A program made the translations under genes and the position numbers. This document shows positions 1-7,964 of a DNA stretch of 37,634 nt, in pieces; the first letter of the stretch is position 1; the number at the start of each line of letters is the position of its first letter. The notes beneath the pieces were generated by a model that was not told the DNA's origin, did not search any database, and saw only the letters and a list, made by a program, of their open reading frames with translations. The stretch is taken from the NCBI GenBank assembly GCA_016783665.1, contig JADHWC010000014.1, positions 1 through 37,634 of the forward strand, read 5' to 3'. Origin of the DNA: Fidelibacterota bacterium. Its GTDB lineage: Bacteria; Fidelibacterota; UBA2242.

Positions 1-101
1 AATGTGATATTGCGTTCGATATACTGAATGTGCTGATTTCTTTAATTGCATTCATTAATTTAATACATCGCTGCAAGGAAAACACAGAATCTTGCTCTCA
101 C

Positions 102-121
102 CCCCGCCTTCACAGGCGGGG
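102..121. repeat. GC-rich palindrome
   Basis: A perfect 8-bp stem (CCCCGCCT / AGGCGGGG) with a TCAC loop lies in otherwise AT-rich intergenic DNA. It resembles other short GC-rich palindromes in this window with CCCGCC...GGCGGG arms (near 15553, 20108 and 37396), so it is probably one copy of a dispersed repeat family. No T-tract follows it on either strand, so a rho-independent terminator is unlikely. Confidence 0.55.
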
Positions 122-182
122 AACTCCCGCTGGATTAGAATAACCGAAAAATAACCGCAATTATTACCATATAACCTCATTC

Positions 183-206
183 TTACACGTAGAATCTACC
201 GTGTAA
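183..206. promoter_or_regulatory. Near-perfect dyad upstream of HTH gene
   Basis: TTACACGTAGA and TCTACCGTGTAA form an inverted repeat with one central base and one bulged C, about 60 bp upstream of the small HTH gene. A TTGACA hexamer lies at about 234-239, but no convincing -10 box follows it. The position and symmetry fit an operator, possibly autoregulatory, or a stem-loop in the leader. Its function is inferred from position only. Confidence 0.35.
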
Positions 207-264
207 ATTCTTTTATCTTCTTGTTGTGATTGTTGACAATTTGAACTCATAACAAGAGAAAATA

Positions 265-462
265 ATGAAGACAGATCAATTTTTCACGATGGAAGAACTC
301 TTAGAGAAATTCCCATCTCTAAGAGTTTATTACATTGATTATTATGTTAGAAACCGTGTTATTCCCTGCATAAAATCCGGTCGGGGCAATCCTCGGAAGT
401 TTCCGCCAGAAACCATTGAAATTATCCTAGTACGACTGAAAATATTACAGGTAAAAAAATAG
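265..462 (+). CDS. Small MerR/excisionase-like HTH protein
   Basis: This is a 65-residue protein not assigned to a named family. Its layout resembles a minimal MerR or excisionase winged helix. An N-terminal helix (MEELLEKFPSL) is followed by a segment with several Tyr and Arg (about 22-32). A Gly/Arg wing (SGRGNPRKFPPE, 38-49) and a C-terminal helix (TIEIILVRLKIL) complete it. Proteins of this type bind DNA directly and often accompany mobile elements or small regulatory circuits. The ATG is preceded only by a weak purine stretch (AAGAGAAAA). It is the only plus-strand gene in the left 34 kb, and a near-perfect dyad lies just upstream, which would suit self-regulation. No partner gene follows, since tRNA genes lie next on the opposite strand. 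Confidence 0.6.
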   Translation: MKTDQFFTMEELLEKFPSLRVYYIDYYVRNRVIPCIKSGRGNPRKFPPETIEIILVRLKILQVKK

Positions 463-597
463 TGGCAGATAAACAACCATTATTATCTGAAATCAAATAT
501 CTGATTAGTTTAAGAACAAATATAATCCAATTCTTGATCTGTTTTAGCAAGATGATTATTAGGCGATTTAATGCACATATCTATATTTGATTATTTG

Positions 598-670
598 TAG
601 CGCATAGGGGAATCGAACCCCTGTTACCGGCGTGAGAGGCCGGTGTCCTGGGCCACTAGACGAATGCGCC
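598..670 (-). tRNA. tRNA-Glu (CTC)
   Basis: The reverse complement folds as a cloverleaf beginning GGCGCAUUCGUCUAGUGGCC. The anticodon arm CCGGC-CTCTCAC-GCCGG gives anticodon CTC. The T arm is CAGGGG-TTCGATT-CCCCT. The acceptor stem pairs GGCGCAU with AUGCGCU, including a terminal G:U. CCA is not encoded. It sits 8 bp from a tRNA-Gln gene on the same strand, so the two are probably co-transcribed. Confidence 0.95.
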
Positions 671-678
671 GTAAATTG

Positions 679-749
679 CTGGGGTGCAGGGATTTGAACC
701 CCGATCTTACGGTCCAGAGCCGCATGTCCTGCCATTGGACGACACCCCA
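679..749 (-). tRNA. tRNA-Gln (CTG)
   Basis: The cloverleaf starts TGGGGTG and ends CACCCCA plus a G discriminator. The U1:A72 acceptor pair is a known identity feature of bacterial tRNA-Gln. The anticodon arm TGCGG-CTCTGGA-CCGTA gives anticodon CTG, and the T loop is TTCAAAT. CCA is not encoded. This tRNA is a direct substrate for the GlnRS encoded at the other end of the window. Confidence 0.95.
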
Positions 750-816
750 TCATCAAAAAGCGTGCTAATTTACAATTCGGTCAATCAAAGGTCAAGCACT
801 TCGACCGTCACATTTT

Positions 817-2205
817 CTATATCAAAATATCAATAATAAACGCAGCTGCGAATAACAATGTTGTCAATAAATGTAAGCCGATAGTTAATGCATTTACCGG
901 TAACAGTTCCATTATTTTATCATAATTCCGGTTTGCCAATTTAAACGAGCGAATTATCATCGGAGTCACAAGCAGTACGATAAATGACCAGACTGGAAAT
1001 ATTCTCATTACTGCTAAAGTGACGATCCAGATATACACAAATAGCAAGGTGATTTTATAGACTATCAGTGATCTTTTCTTATCTTTCAACAGTACAACAA
1101 CTGTTCGTTTTCCTACCGCTCCATCCGCCTGCATATCCTGGAACCCATTAATAAACAAAATCAGACCAACGAGAATCCCGGCTGGTATCGATGCCAGGAT
1201 GGGAATCCAATCCAATTGCTGAACTTGCACAAAGTATGTACCCAGTACGATAAGAGGACCATAGGAAATAACAATCGCCAGTTCTCCAATACCTCTATAG
1301 GAAAGTTTAACGGGCGTAGCTGAATAAGTAAATCCAAGTATTATACCAATAAGTCCTATTATCAGTATCACATTCCCCGCTAAAATGAAATTCAGATATA
1401 ATCCGATTATGATAGCAGCGAGAAAAAATATCGTTGCAATGAAAAATGTTTTTTCAGGAGAAATGATACCATTTTGGATCATCCTGCTTCCACCGGTAAA
1501 AACATTATGATATTTATTGACCTCGTCGTTCTTAGAACGGTGATCATAATAATCATTAATAACATTAGCGCCGGCATGTGCGCATACTGCCCCGAGTAAA
1601 GTCAATAAAAAGAGTTTCCAGCTGACCTGTTGTTGATGATGATAAGCGATTGCAATTCCGAGAATAACCGGTGCAATACTGGCGGTAAAAAATGGTGCTC
1701 TTATTATCGCAGTCCATAATCGAAATTTTGTGACAGTTGCGTTGATTAGACTTTTTAGTAATCCGGGTTTGTTCTCCTGGAATTCCAGAAACTCTTCATT
1801 TTCGTCCTGCCGCTTGCAAGCAGTATTAATCTTCAGTGGAAGAATTTGAATTAATATTGTATTTGCATCAGATGCCCTGTTCTTTCGAGAAGGATATTTC
1901 TGTTTCCATTTAGTAAGGACGTCTTTTTTTACTAACGGATCGACTACAGGTTTTGCAATACCATTATAAGATAACGATGAGATATTATTCCCGGCCGGTA
2001 CATCCAGCAATAAATTCACATAAGGATTATATGAAATTTGGTTTATTGTAATCGAATCTTTTGGAATGAATAAAAATATGTTAAAACCATCGTTAATAAA
2101 ACGAAATTTAACACTATGACTTATCGTCGATACTTTGCTTGATAAAATTGTATGTTTATTTTTATCGAGCGCCGATTTTATCTGTTTATATAATTCATGT
2201 GACAT
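817..2205 (-). CDS. PNPOx-like domain fused to UbiA/MenA-type prenyltransferase
   Basis: This is a 462-residue two-domain protein. Residues 1 to about 128 look like a split-barrel PNPOx/FMN-binding-type domain (NPYVNLLLDVP, then NGIAKPVVDP and WKQKYPSR). Residues 160-462 form an integral-membrane UbiA prenyltransferase with about eight or nine hydrophobic segments. The two Asp-rich motifs for Mg-diphosphate binding are at NDYYD (217-221) and DMQAD (357-361). The GGSRMIQNG stretch after motif 1 and the overall pattern favour the MenA/1,4-dihydroxy-2-naphthoate subgroup, so the acceptor may be a quinone precursor. That is inference. MenA proteins are usually about 300 residues, so the extra N-terminal domain explains the length. 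The gene starts 27 bp after the dinG-like stop and may be co-transcribed with it. The ATG is the first in frame. Confidence 0.8.
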   Translation of the reverse strand: MSHELYKQIKSALDKNKHTILSSKVSTISHSVKFRFINDGFNIFLFIPKDSITINQISYNPYVNLLLDVPAGNNISSLSYNGIAKPVVDPLVKKDVLTKWKQKYPSRKNRASDANTILIQILPLKINTACKRQDENEEFLEFQENKPGLLKSLINATVTKFRLWTAIIRAPFFTASIAPVILGIAIAYHHQQQVSWKLFLLTLLGAVCAHAGANVINDYYDHRSKNDEVNKYHNVFTGGSRMIQNGIISPEKTFFIATIFFLAAIIIGLYLNFILAGNVILIIGLIGIILGFTYSATPVKLSYRGIGELAIVISYGPLIVLGTYFVQVQQLDWIPILASIPAGILVGLILFINGFQDMQADGAVGKRTVVVLLKDKKRSLIVYKITLLFVYIWIVTLAVMRIFPVWSFIVLLVTPMIIRSFKLANRNYDKIMELLPVNALTIGLHLLTTLLFAAAFIIDILI

Positions 2206-2232
2206 TCGAAAACCTTTTTGTATTACTAATTA

Positions 2233-5091
2233 TCAAAAGAAAGATCTGATTTCATTCATAAGATCATCAAATCCAACCACCGTCACAGCGTCAACGGGAA
2301 TTGAGCGCTTGAAATATTGACCGTATGATTTTTTATCGATTCTTTCATCCAGATTAATGACGATTCCCCGGTCTTCTTTTGACCGAATTAAGCGACCTAT
2401 CCCCTGTCTGAATTTCAAAACCGATTCAGGAACATAATAATCATTAAACGGATTGCGTCCCTCCCGTTTAATCTTTTCAACATTAGCTTCAATAATCGGT
2501 TCGGAAGGAACCGGAAACGGTAGTTTGGAAATGAGTAATATTTCCAACGAATCCCCCACAACATCGATGCCTTCCCAGAAACTGTTCGTTCCTAATAAAA
2601 CAGATGCCTTTTCCTTCCTGAATTGCTCCAGTAATGTCGTCCGGGAACCGCTGGCGCCCTGAGCTAAAAGCGTGACGCCCAATCTCTTGAATTCGGGCTG
2701 AATACTTTTATATACATTACTCAAAGTCGAATATGAAGTAAATAGGGCTAACACTCCTTTATTAAATGACTTGGCTATACTAACCAATATTGACGCAATA
2801 GACGATAAATCGTTGGATTCTCTCATTGATTTATGGTATGTCAGAAATTTCATTTGATCAGGATAATTAAACGGTGATCCCACCGATACAGCCGTCAAAT
2901 CCTCGGGATTCAGATTTATCATACCGGTGCGCGCCAGGAAATAACTGAATGAGTTAGCGACCTGAAGGGTTGCAGACGTTAAAATTGTGGAATGTTTTCC
3001 CGAGAGTAATTTCTCATAAAGCAAATTTGACATATCAAGGGGCGTACAGGCAAATTCAACATTTTTTTCATTTCCGCGTACTCCGACCTCGTACCAGAAA
3101 ATCAACTCATCATTATCACCAACCGTAACCTGTTCCAATGTTGATTTATAAGTCTCTAACGCAGAAATAATGTTGGCAAACCTAATTCTCAGATCATCGA
3201 ATCCCTTAGGAAAATCTTTCACAATATCATCGATTTTTATAACCAGACTATTTAGAGTGGACACCAGGGATGATAATTCAAAAATATAGGCGTTGGATTC
3301 AATGACAACATCCGGAAATTCATCCCTGAACCGTTTATATCGCCGTTTTAATGAGTATCCTCGGTTTGATTGCATTTTATCATGTGAGCGATTTAAGATG
3401 GCTTTGTAGAATGTTGCGGCGATGACTTTTAAGTCACTAATATGATCTTTGATTTTAGTTGTATAGGTTTCAATCTCACTTACTTTCTTGAATTGATTTA
3501 CCAGGTGGAGAACATCAATAATCAATCCCCGTTCAACCGGAGTCGCTGCATAGACAACATTCAATAATCCCGTCATCATTGGCAAATTAATCTTAGATGA
3601 GAAGTAATTATACGAATTCTTTTCAAGATTGTGGGCTTCATCAATAATGAGTGCGGCATATTCAGGGATTACAGAATTTTCTGAAGCTGCATCTGACAAT
3701 AATAGTGAATGATTCACAATCATAACATTAGATGAGACAGCATGATACCGGACTTTCCCCAGATAGCACCCGTTATATTTCTGACATAAACTCGTCGTGC
3801 AATATCCGGGTTCCGAACAAATCTCATTCCATATCGAATAACGTTGGTTCAATTTGAATCCATTATTCTCGGCAATATCCCCTGTTTTCGTATGTTTTAA
3901 CCAGACGACAATCGGAATAATCGAAGACCGGTTCGCAATATGCAATCTATTTCCGAGATCCGATATAAACCGGTTCCAGCGGGTCAGACAAATATAATTT
4001 GCTCTTCCTTTAAGCATTACCGCTTTGAAGTTCAACCCAAGAGTTTTGTTTACAAAGGGAATTTCCTTAAAAAATACCTGTTCCTGCAGGGTTTTTGTAT
4101 TACTGGCTATGACAACGCGGGCTGTATCAGTCATATTATTATGCAGCCACAATATCGATGGAATCAAATATGCTAAAGATTTTCCGACTCCGGTGCCGGC
4201 TTCTACAGCTGCAGATGTCCCGCTCGTAAAAGATTCAAGAACATGCTGAGCCATCTCATTTTGCTGTTCTCTCGGTTCAAACTTTTCTAACGTATTAGAT
4301 AAAATACCGTCAACACCAAAATATTCTTCGACGCTTTTTTTTACGGAGTCAATAGATCTTTGATCATCTACGCTAATGTTTTTCCCGATAATGTTAATTG
4401 GCGGCGACCAGTCAATCGGAGGTGGTTTTGAAGAGCCTATACTTTTTTGAAGCAACAGACGTTTGGCAGCATTTTGATACAGCCATTTATTAGGATCATT
4501 TGTATCCTTCAGGATCATATTGATTATCTGAAGCGTGTCCAGATCATATTTGATTACTTCTTTAATTAATTTTAAAAATATTTTACCGGTATTCAGAGCA
4601 TCAGTTTCCGCTCGATGGGATCCTTCGGACGAATAGCCGCAATATTCGACAACCGTAGATAATCGATGATTATGAAGGTAGAAATAAAATGCCTGTGCTA
4701 ATAACGATGTATCGTATATGGGATTTTTAAACCGGAGCCGTTTAAAATTATTATGACGCTTAAAGTATGACTTTAAGAACCCAAGGTCAAAGCCAATATT
4801 GTGACCGACTAAAGGAAGATCACCAATAAAATTAAGCACCTCTTGCAATTGCAGTTCAAACGCAGGTTTGCCCCTGAGCATGTCATTTGTGATACCGGTT
4901 ATAGTCTCGATCTCGGGACTAATTTCCACACCGGGATCACATAAAAAGGATAATGTTTCAGTTTTCTTCCCGTTATCAAAAATAATAGCAGAAAATTCGA
5001 TGACTTTATCTGTATTCGGATTAAGTCCCGTCGTCTCAAGATCGAGCGCTATAAACTTTGAGAGATGTAATTCTTTTAATATATCGGTCAT
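2233..5091 (-). CDS. dinG: DinG-family helicase with N-terminal DEDDh exonuclease domain
   Basis: This 952-residue ATP-dependent superfamily 2 helicase probably unwinds DNA or R-loops during repair. Residues 1-180 form a DnaQ-like 3'-5' exonuclease with complete DEDDh residues: D17 and E19 in LDLETTG, D102 in HNIGFD, and H159 and D164 in HRAETD. The helicase part has Walker A at about 297-305 (EAGTGVGKS) and DEAH at 484-487. Motif VI-like GIGRLIRS lies near the C-terminus. Cysteines 368, 431, 436 and 442 match the four-Cys 4Fe-4S layout of E. coli DinG/XPD, including the 5- and 6-residue spacings. The protein therefore combines the exonuclease of the Firmicute form with the Fe-S cluster of the proteobacterial form. 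It is separated by 5 bp from the GGR-family gene upstream. Confidence 0.92.
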   Translation of the reverse strand: MTDILKELHLSKFIALDLETTGLNPNTDKVIEFSAIIFDNGKKTETLSFLCDPGVEISPEIETITGITNDMLRGKPAFELQLQEVLNFIGDLPLVGHNIGFDLGFLKSYFKRHNNFKRLRFKNPIYDTSLLAQAFYFYLHNHRLSTVVEYCGYSSEGSHRAETDALNTGKIFLKLIKEVIKYDLDTLQIINMILKDTNDPNKWLYQNAAKRLLLQKSIGSSKPPPIDWSPPINIIGKNISVDDQRSIDSVKKSVEEYFGVDGILSNTLEKFEPREQQNEMAQHVLESFTSGTSAAVEAGTGVGKSLAYLIPSILWLHNNMTDTARVVIASNTKTLQEQVFFKEIPFVNKTLGLNFKAVMLKGRANYICLTRWNRFISDLGNRLHIANRSSIIPIVVWLKHTKTGDIAENNGFKLNQRYSIWNEICSEPGYCTTSLCQKYNGCYLGKVRYHAVSSNVMIVNHSLLLSDAASENSVIPEYAALIIDEAHNLEKNSYNYFSSKINLPMMTGLLNVVYAATPVERGLIIDVLHLVNQFKKVSEIETYTTKIKDHISDLKVIAATFYKAILNRSHDKMQSNRGYSLKRRYKRFRDEFPDVVIESNAYIFELSSLVSTLNSLVIKIDDIVKDFPKGFDDLRIRFANIISALETYKSTLEQVTVGDNDELIFWYEVGVRGNEKNVEFACTPLDMSNLLYEKLLSGKHSTILTSATLQVANSFSYFLARTGMINLNPEDLTAVSVGSPFNYPDQMKFLTYHKSMRESNDLSSIASILVSIAKSFNKGVLALFTSYSTLSNVYKSIQPEFKRLGVTLLAQGASGSRTTLLEQFRKEKASVLLGTNSFWEGIDVVGDSLEILLISKLPFPVPSEPIIEANVEKIKREGRNPFNDYYVPESVLKFRQGIGRLIRSKEDRGIVINLDERIDKKSYGQYFKRSIPVDAVTVVGFDDLMNEIRSFF

Positions 5092-5096
5092 ATTTA

Positions 5097-6269
5097 TTAA
5101 AAACCCGCAAAGGCTTTCAAAACATCAACTATCAGAGATGGTTTATTTTTTACAACAGCCTTGAAAATTTTAGTTAATGTTACCTCATCGGGGCTCAAAC
5201 CCTGAAGGGCGTCGGCAATTTCTTCATAATCATCATCCGTTAAGGTCAGAGTCCACTCTTTTAACCTATGAAATCGTTTATGTTTTTTACCTGCCGTTTT
5301 ATTCCACTCAGTCTGATATCTTTTAAGTTGTTTTACTGAAGTATCCCCCTTTTTAATAGCATCTGCCGCGACGAGTCCGGCTATTTTCCCTGCTGCCATA
5401 GCAGATGAAATTCCTCCACCGGTTAAAGGATTTACCTGATGAGCAGCATCACCGACTACCATTAATCCATCAGTCACTAATTCGGAAAGATGGGTCACAA
5501 TCGGAACTCCTCCGGCTGTTGTCGTTAATCGAGTAGCCGTAGGAAATTTTTCAGATACAAATGATTCAAGATATTCCAATGATGAACGCTCACCCGTATA
5601 TTTTCCGTTAACTCCTAAGCCGACATTTGCAACATTATTCCCTTTGGGGAAAACCCAGACATAACCGCCGGGCGCCCAATTATGAGACAGGTAAAAATCA
5701 CCACGGTTGGGATTCACATCAATGTTGGCTAACATCATCTGTGCACAGGACTCGATATCTCTCATTGCGAGTTTAGTCTGAATCCCGGCAAAACGCGCAA
5801 TCCGCGACTCAACTCCATCGGCAGCAATGACAATATCAGCCTCAATTTCTTTTTCACGTCCGATATATTTCAAATATAAGGTTGTTTTATTATTAGTTCT
5901 TTTCAGATTATAAACGTAGGCTTTAGTAAATACTTCGACACCAAGTTCTGAGGCTATTTCGGCTAAGGAATGATCAAAAAGCCTTCTGTGTAAAATATAT
6001 CCAATCGCTCGAGATTGTAACTGAATCATTTTTCCTGAAGGTGTAAAAAAACCAAAATCTGTTATTGTTGTCGCAATCCAGCAAGGATCAATATCTACGT
6101 ATTGCCTCAATTCTAAATCACTGATTCCTTCCGCACAACGCACCGGTACGCCAATCTCCCGGTCCCTTTCCAATAAGACAACTGAGGCTCCCAGACTAGC
6201 TGCGAATCTTGCTGCTGTTGATCCAGCCGGACCGGCGCCGACAACAACGATATCGTAATGTTGCCTCAT
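5097..6269 (-). CDS. Geranylgeranyl-reductase-family FAD oxidoreductase
   Basis: This 390-residue flavoprotein belongs to the FixC/geranylgeranyl reductase (COG0644) group. It has an N-terminal dinucleotide-binding GAGPAGS motif, the ERDREIGVPVRCAEG segment typical of GGR proteins, and the conserved GDAAHQVNPLTGGGIS motif that contacts FAD. Members saturate isoprenoid double bonds in archaeal lipids, chlorophyll side chains or menaquinone (MenJ). The substrate here is unknown. I place the start at the ATG preceded by AAGGAG eight bases upstream; a start 14 codons further up has no such site. A ferredoxin and a UbiA prenyltransferase lie about 0.5 kb upstream on the same strand, and another UbiA gene follows after dinG. 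This favours a role in polyprenyl lipid or quinone reduction. Confidence 0.87.
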   Translation of the reverse strand: MRQHYDIVVVGAGPAGSTAARFAASLGASVVLLERDREIGVPVRCAEGISDLELRQYVDIDPCWIATTITDFGFFTPSGKMIQLQSRAIGYILHRRLFDHSLAEIASELGVEVFTKAYVYNLKRTNNKTTLYLKYIGREKEIEADIVIAADGVESRIARFAGIQTKLAMRDIESCAQMMLANIDVNPNRGDFYLSHNWAPGGYVWVFPKGNNVANVGLGVNGKYTGERSSLEYLESFVSEKFPTATRLTTTAGGVPIVTHLSELVTDGLMVVGDAAHQVNPLTGGGISSAMAAGKIAGLVAADAIKKGDTSVKQLKRYQTEWNKTAGKKHKRFHRLKEWTLTLTDDDYEEIADALQGLSPDEVTLTKIFKAVVKNKPSLIVDVLKAFAGF

Positions 6270-6431
6270 ACTTTTACTCCTTACTCTCAACTGAGTATTG
6301 TTTAGATCCAACCACAGAGGACCCTGAGTAGTTTTTTATTATTAATTCTGTCAGAACGCAAATTTTTATTTTCTCTCTCCCCTCTGTGCCCTTTCAAACT
6401 ATTAACCTATTTATCCCATAGTCCATTGTGA

Positions 6432-6545
6432 TTTGTTATCCTGAGTTCATCGAAGGGTCATCCCTGCCCGACAGTAGGAGGAGAAGGAAAACATCCTCCA
6501 AACACACTTCGATAACATCCCGATAAATCGGGATTACTCCGTGTT
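6432..6545. repeat. Dispersed palindromic repeat cluster
   Basis: Two adjacent pieces are present. The first is a TCCTGAGTTCATCGAAGG-type unit joined to CATCCCTGCCCGAC. The second contains CATCCCGATAAATCGGGAT, a hairpin with ATCCCGAT/ATCGGGAT arms. The second piece recurs in inverted orientation near 37440-37472 with nearly 30 matching bases, and related units occur at 20021-20266. The pattern fits a REP/BIME-like intergenic family. There is no coding sequence of its own. Confidence 0.7.
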
Positions 6546-6558
6546 ACATAGATAAATT

Positions 6559-6750
6559 TCAATATTTTCTCATCAGAAATTCCCTTGGGGTAAATGAATT
6601 CATTCCTTCTTTTAACAATTCAACATTAAAATTTAGCCAACCTATTCTTTCATTCATCTCTCTCATATTGAAATGTACTTTCCTAATGTTTAAGACACTG
6701 CCTACATAAAATAATTTTTCTGTTATATCTTTATGAGGATATTCTTTTTT
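6559..6750 (-). pseudogene. Remnant of a GxxExxY-family gene
   Basis: The minus strand reads in one frame through EYPHKDITEKL, then RKVHFNMREM, then GWLNFNVELLKEGMNSF before a TGA. The first piece matches the usual N-terminus (PHKDLTEKI) and the last the usual C-terminus (LLINFNVELLKEGI) of GxxExxY proteins, which are normally about 125 residues. The central catalytic-like part with the GxxExxY motif is missing, so this looks like an internal deletion. The upstream ACCACAGAGGTCACAGAG stretch is also commonly seen ahead of such genes. The rest of the 470-bp gap holds dispersed palindromes. Assignment is from recalled family sequences. Confidence 0.6.
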
Positions 6751-6783
6751 TAAACAGAGTTTCTCTCTGTGACCTCTGTGGTT

Positions 6784-6987
6784 TCAGCTCTCCTTACATA
6801 AACTTTCATCACTACCCACAACCGTCGATAATGCAGCAAAAGGACATATCTTTACGCAGGCATCACAACCAATACAAACAATTTCGTTAATTGATAATTC
6901 AGTTTCAGTCATTTCAATACAATCAACAGGACAAACTGATATACAAATACCGCAAAGATCACATCTGTTTTTGTCAATTCTGATCAT
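6784..6987 (-). CDS. 2[4Fe-4S] ferredoxin
   Basis: This 67-residue bacterial-type ferredoxin has two classical CxxCxxCxxxCP motifs. C9, C12, C15 and C19 form the first, and C38, C41, C44 and C48 the second, giving two 4Fe-4S clusters for low-potential electron transfer in the cytoplasm. Its ATG overlaps the stop of the upstream UbiA gene (ATGA), so the two are translationally coupled. The GGR-family flavoprotein follows downstream after a 0.5-kb gap. Known archaeal geranylgeranyl reductases take electrons from a dedicated ferredoxin, so this protein is a plausible donor. That pairing is inferred from context. Confidence 0.93.
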   Translation of the reverse strand: MIRIDKNRCDLCGICISVCPVDCIEMTETELSINEIVCIGCDACVKICPFAALSTVVGSDESLCKES

Positions 6988-7949
6988 GCATCATCCTCCT
7001 CAACCTTAAATGTGGGATAATCAAGGTTGAAGCGAGTAATATAATAAATACGAGCGATGTAAAAATTCACCAGGAGAACAAAAAAGAAAAGCGGAAACTG
7101 AACACATAGTATCAGTGCAATGAACAATAAGGGATATCGAATAGTCCGCAATACCCAAATATCGTTTGGTTTTGCAAGCATGATAATATAAAGCGGTAAG
7201 GATATTAAAATAGGATGAGTTATGATCGGATCGTGAAGTATCAACCCAAGAATAAATCCTAACAACATCCATATAAATGCCATCCAAACAGTAATGGATC
7301 TTCCATATTTAACCGCAAAGGTCTTTTTTTTATGTATTAAATCACCTTTCTCGTCAGGCAAGGTTGTTAACAATGCCACCGATCCCCATGCAAAAACGTA
7401 AGGCACCATCTGAATAAATATTTTTACCTGAAATTCTCCTGCCATCAGCCAGCCGATACTAAACAGGAATACACCGCCGATTAAATTTGTAATAATTCCC
7501 AGTATGGGACGGTCTTTCCATTTGAACGGTGCAAAATTATAGAGATATCCCCAAAACAAAATAAATAATGCTATTACTATAAATAACAGTACGCTTTGAA
7601 TGAGATATACAACTAAGGATAAGCAAATCAGAACATAGGCGATCTTCAACGCTTTTTCAGGAGGAATGTGATTTTCAGAAATCAAAAATAGTTTTTTATT
7701 ATCCCGATCGGTTTCAATATCCTGCAGTTGGTTTAAGATAAATGTAGCGCCGGCTGCCAGTGTTAGAATGAAAAAATTAAACAGCGTTAACCAATTAATA
7801 GAAGTTTGCCACCAAATGACAGTGCCGTTTACCGTACTGTATGCAGAATAACCGGCGAGAGTAATGATCCAGACCGGAAAAAAGAGCGTTGGACGAAGGA
7901 TAAACAGGTAATCCAGTGGTTTTAAATATTTCAGTGGTATTTTGAACAT
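6984..7949 (-). CDS. UbiA-family prenyltransferase
   Basis: This 321-residue polytopic membrane protein has the two UbiA Asp motifs. One is NQLQDIETDRDN at about residue 70, the other LPDEKGD at about residue 200. Several hydrophobic helices surround them. UbiA enzymes transfer a polyprenyl chain to an aromatic, heme or glycerol-phosphate acceptor. The acceptor cannot be read from sequence here; digeranylgeranylglyceryl phosphate synthase and quinone-type enzymes are both possible. Two ATGs are adjacent, and I choose the second because GGAG lies five bases before it. The gene ends in an ATGA overlap with the ferredoxin and begins 15 bp after purF. Confidence 0.85.
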   Translation of the reverse strand: MFKIPLKYLKPLDYLFILRPTLFFPVWIITLAGYSAYSTVNGTVIWWQTSINWLTLFNFFILTLAAGATFILNQLQDIETDRDNKKLFLISENHIPPEKALKIAYVLICLSLVVYLIQSVLLFIVIALFILFWGYLYNFAPFKWKDRPILGIITNLIGGVFLFSIGWLMAGEFQVKIFIQMVPYVFAWGSVALLTTLPDEKGDLIHKKKTFAVKYGRSITVWMAFIWMLLGFILGLILHDPIITHPILISLPLYIIMLAKPNDIWVLRTIRYPLLFIALILCVQFPLFFFVLLVNFYIARIYYITRFNLDYPTFKVEEDDA

Positions 7950-7964
7950 CATATCTCCAAATAA

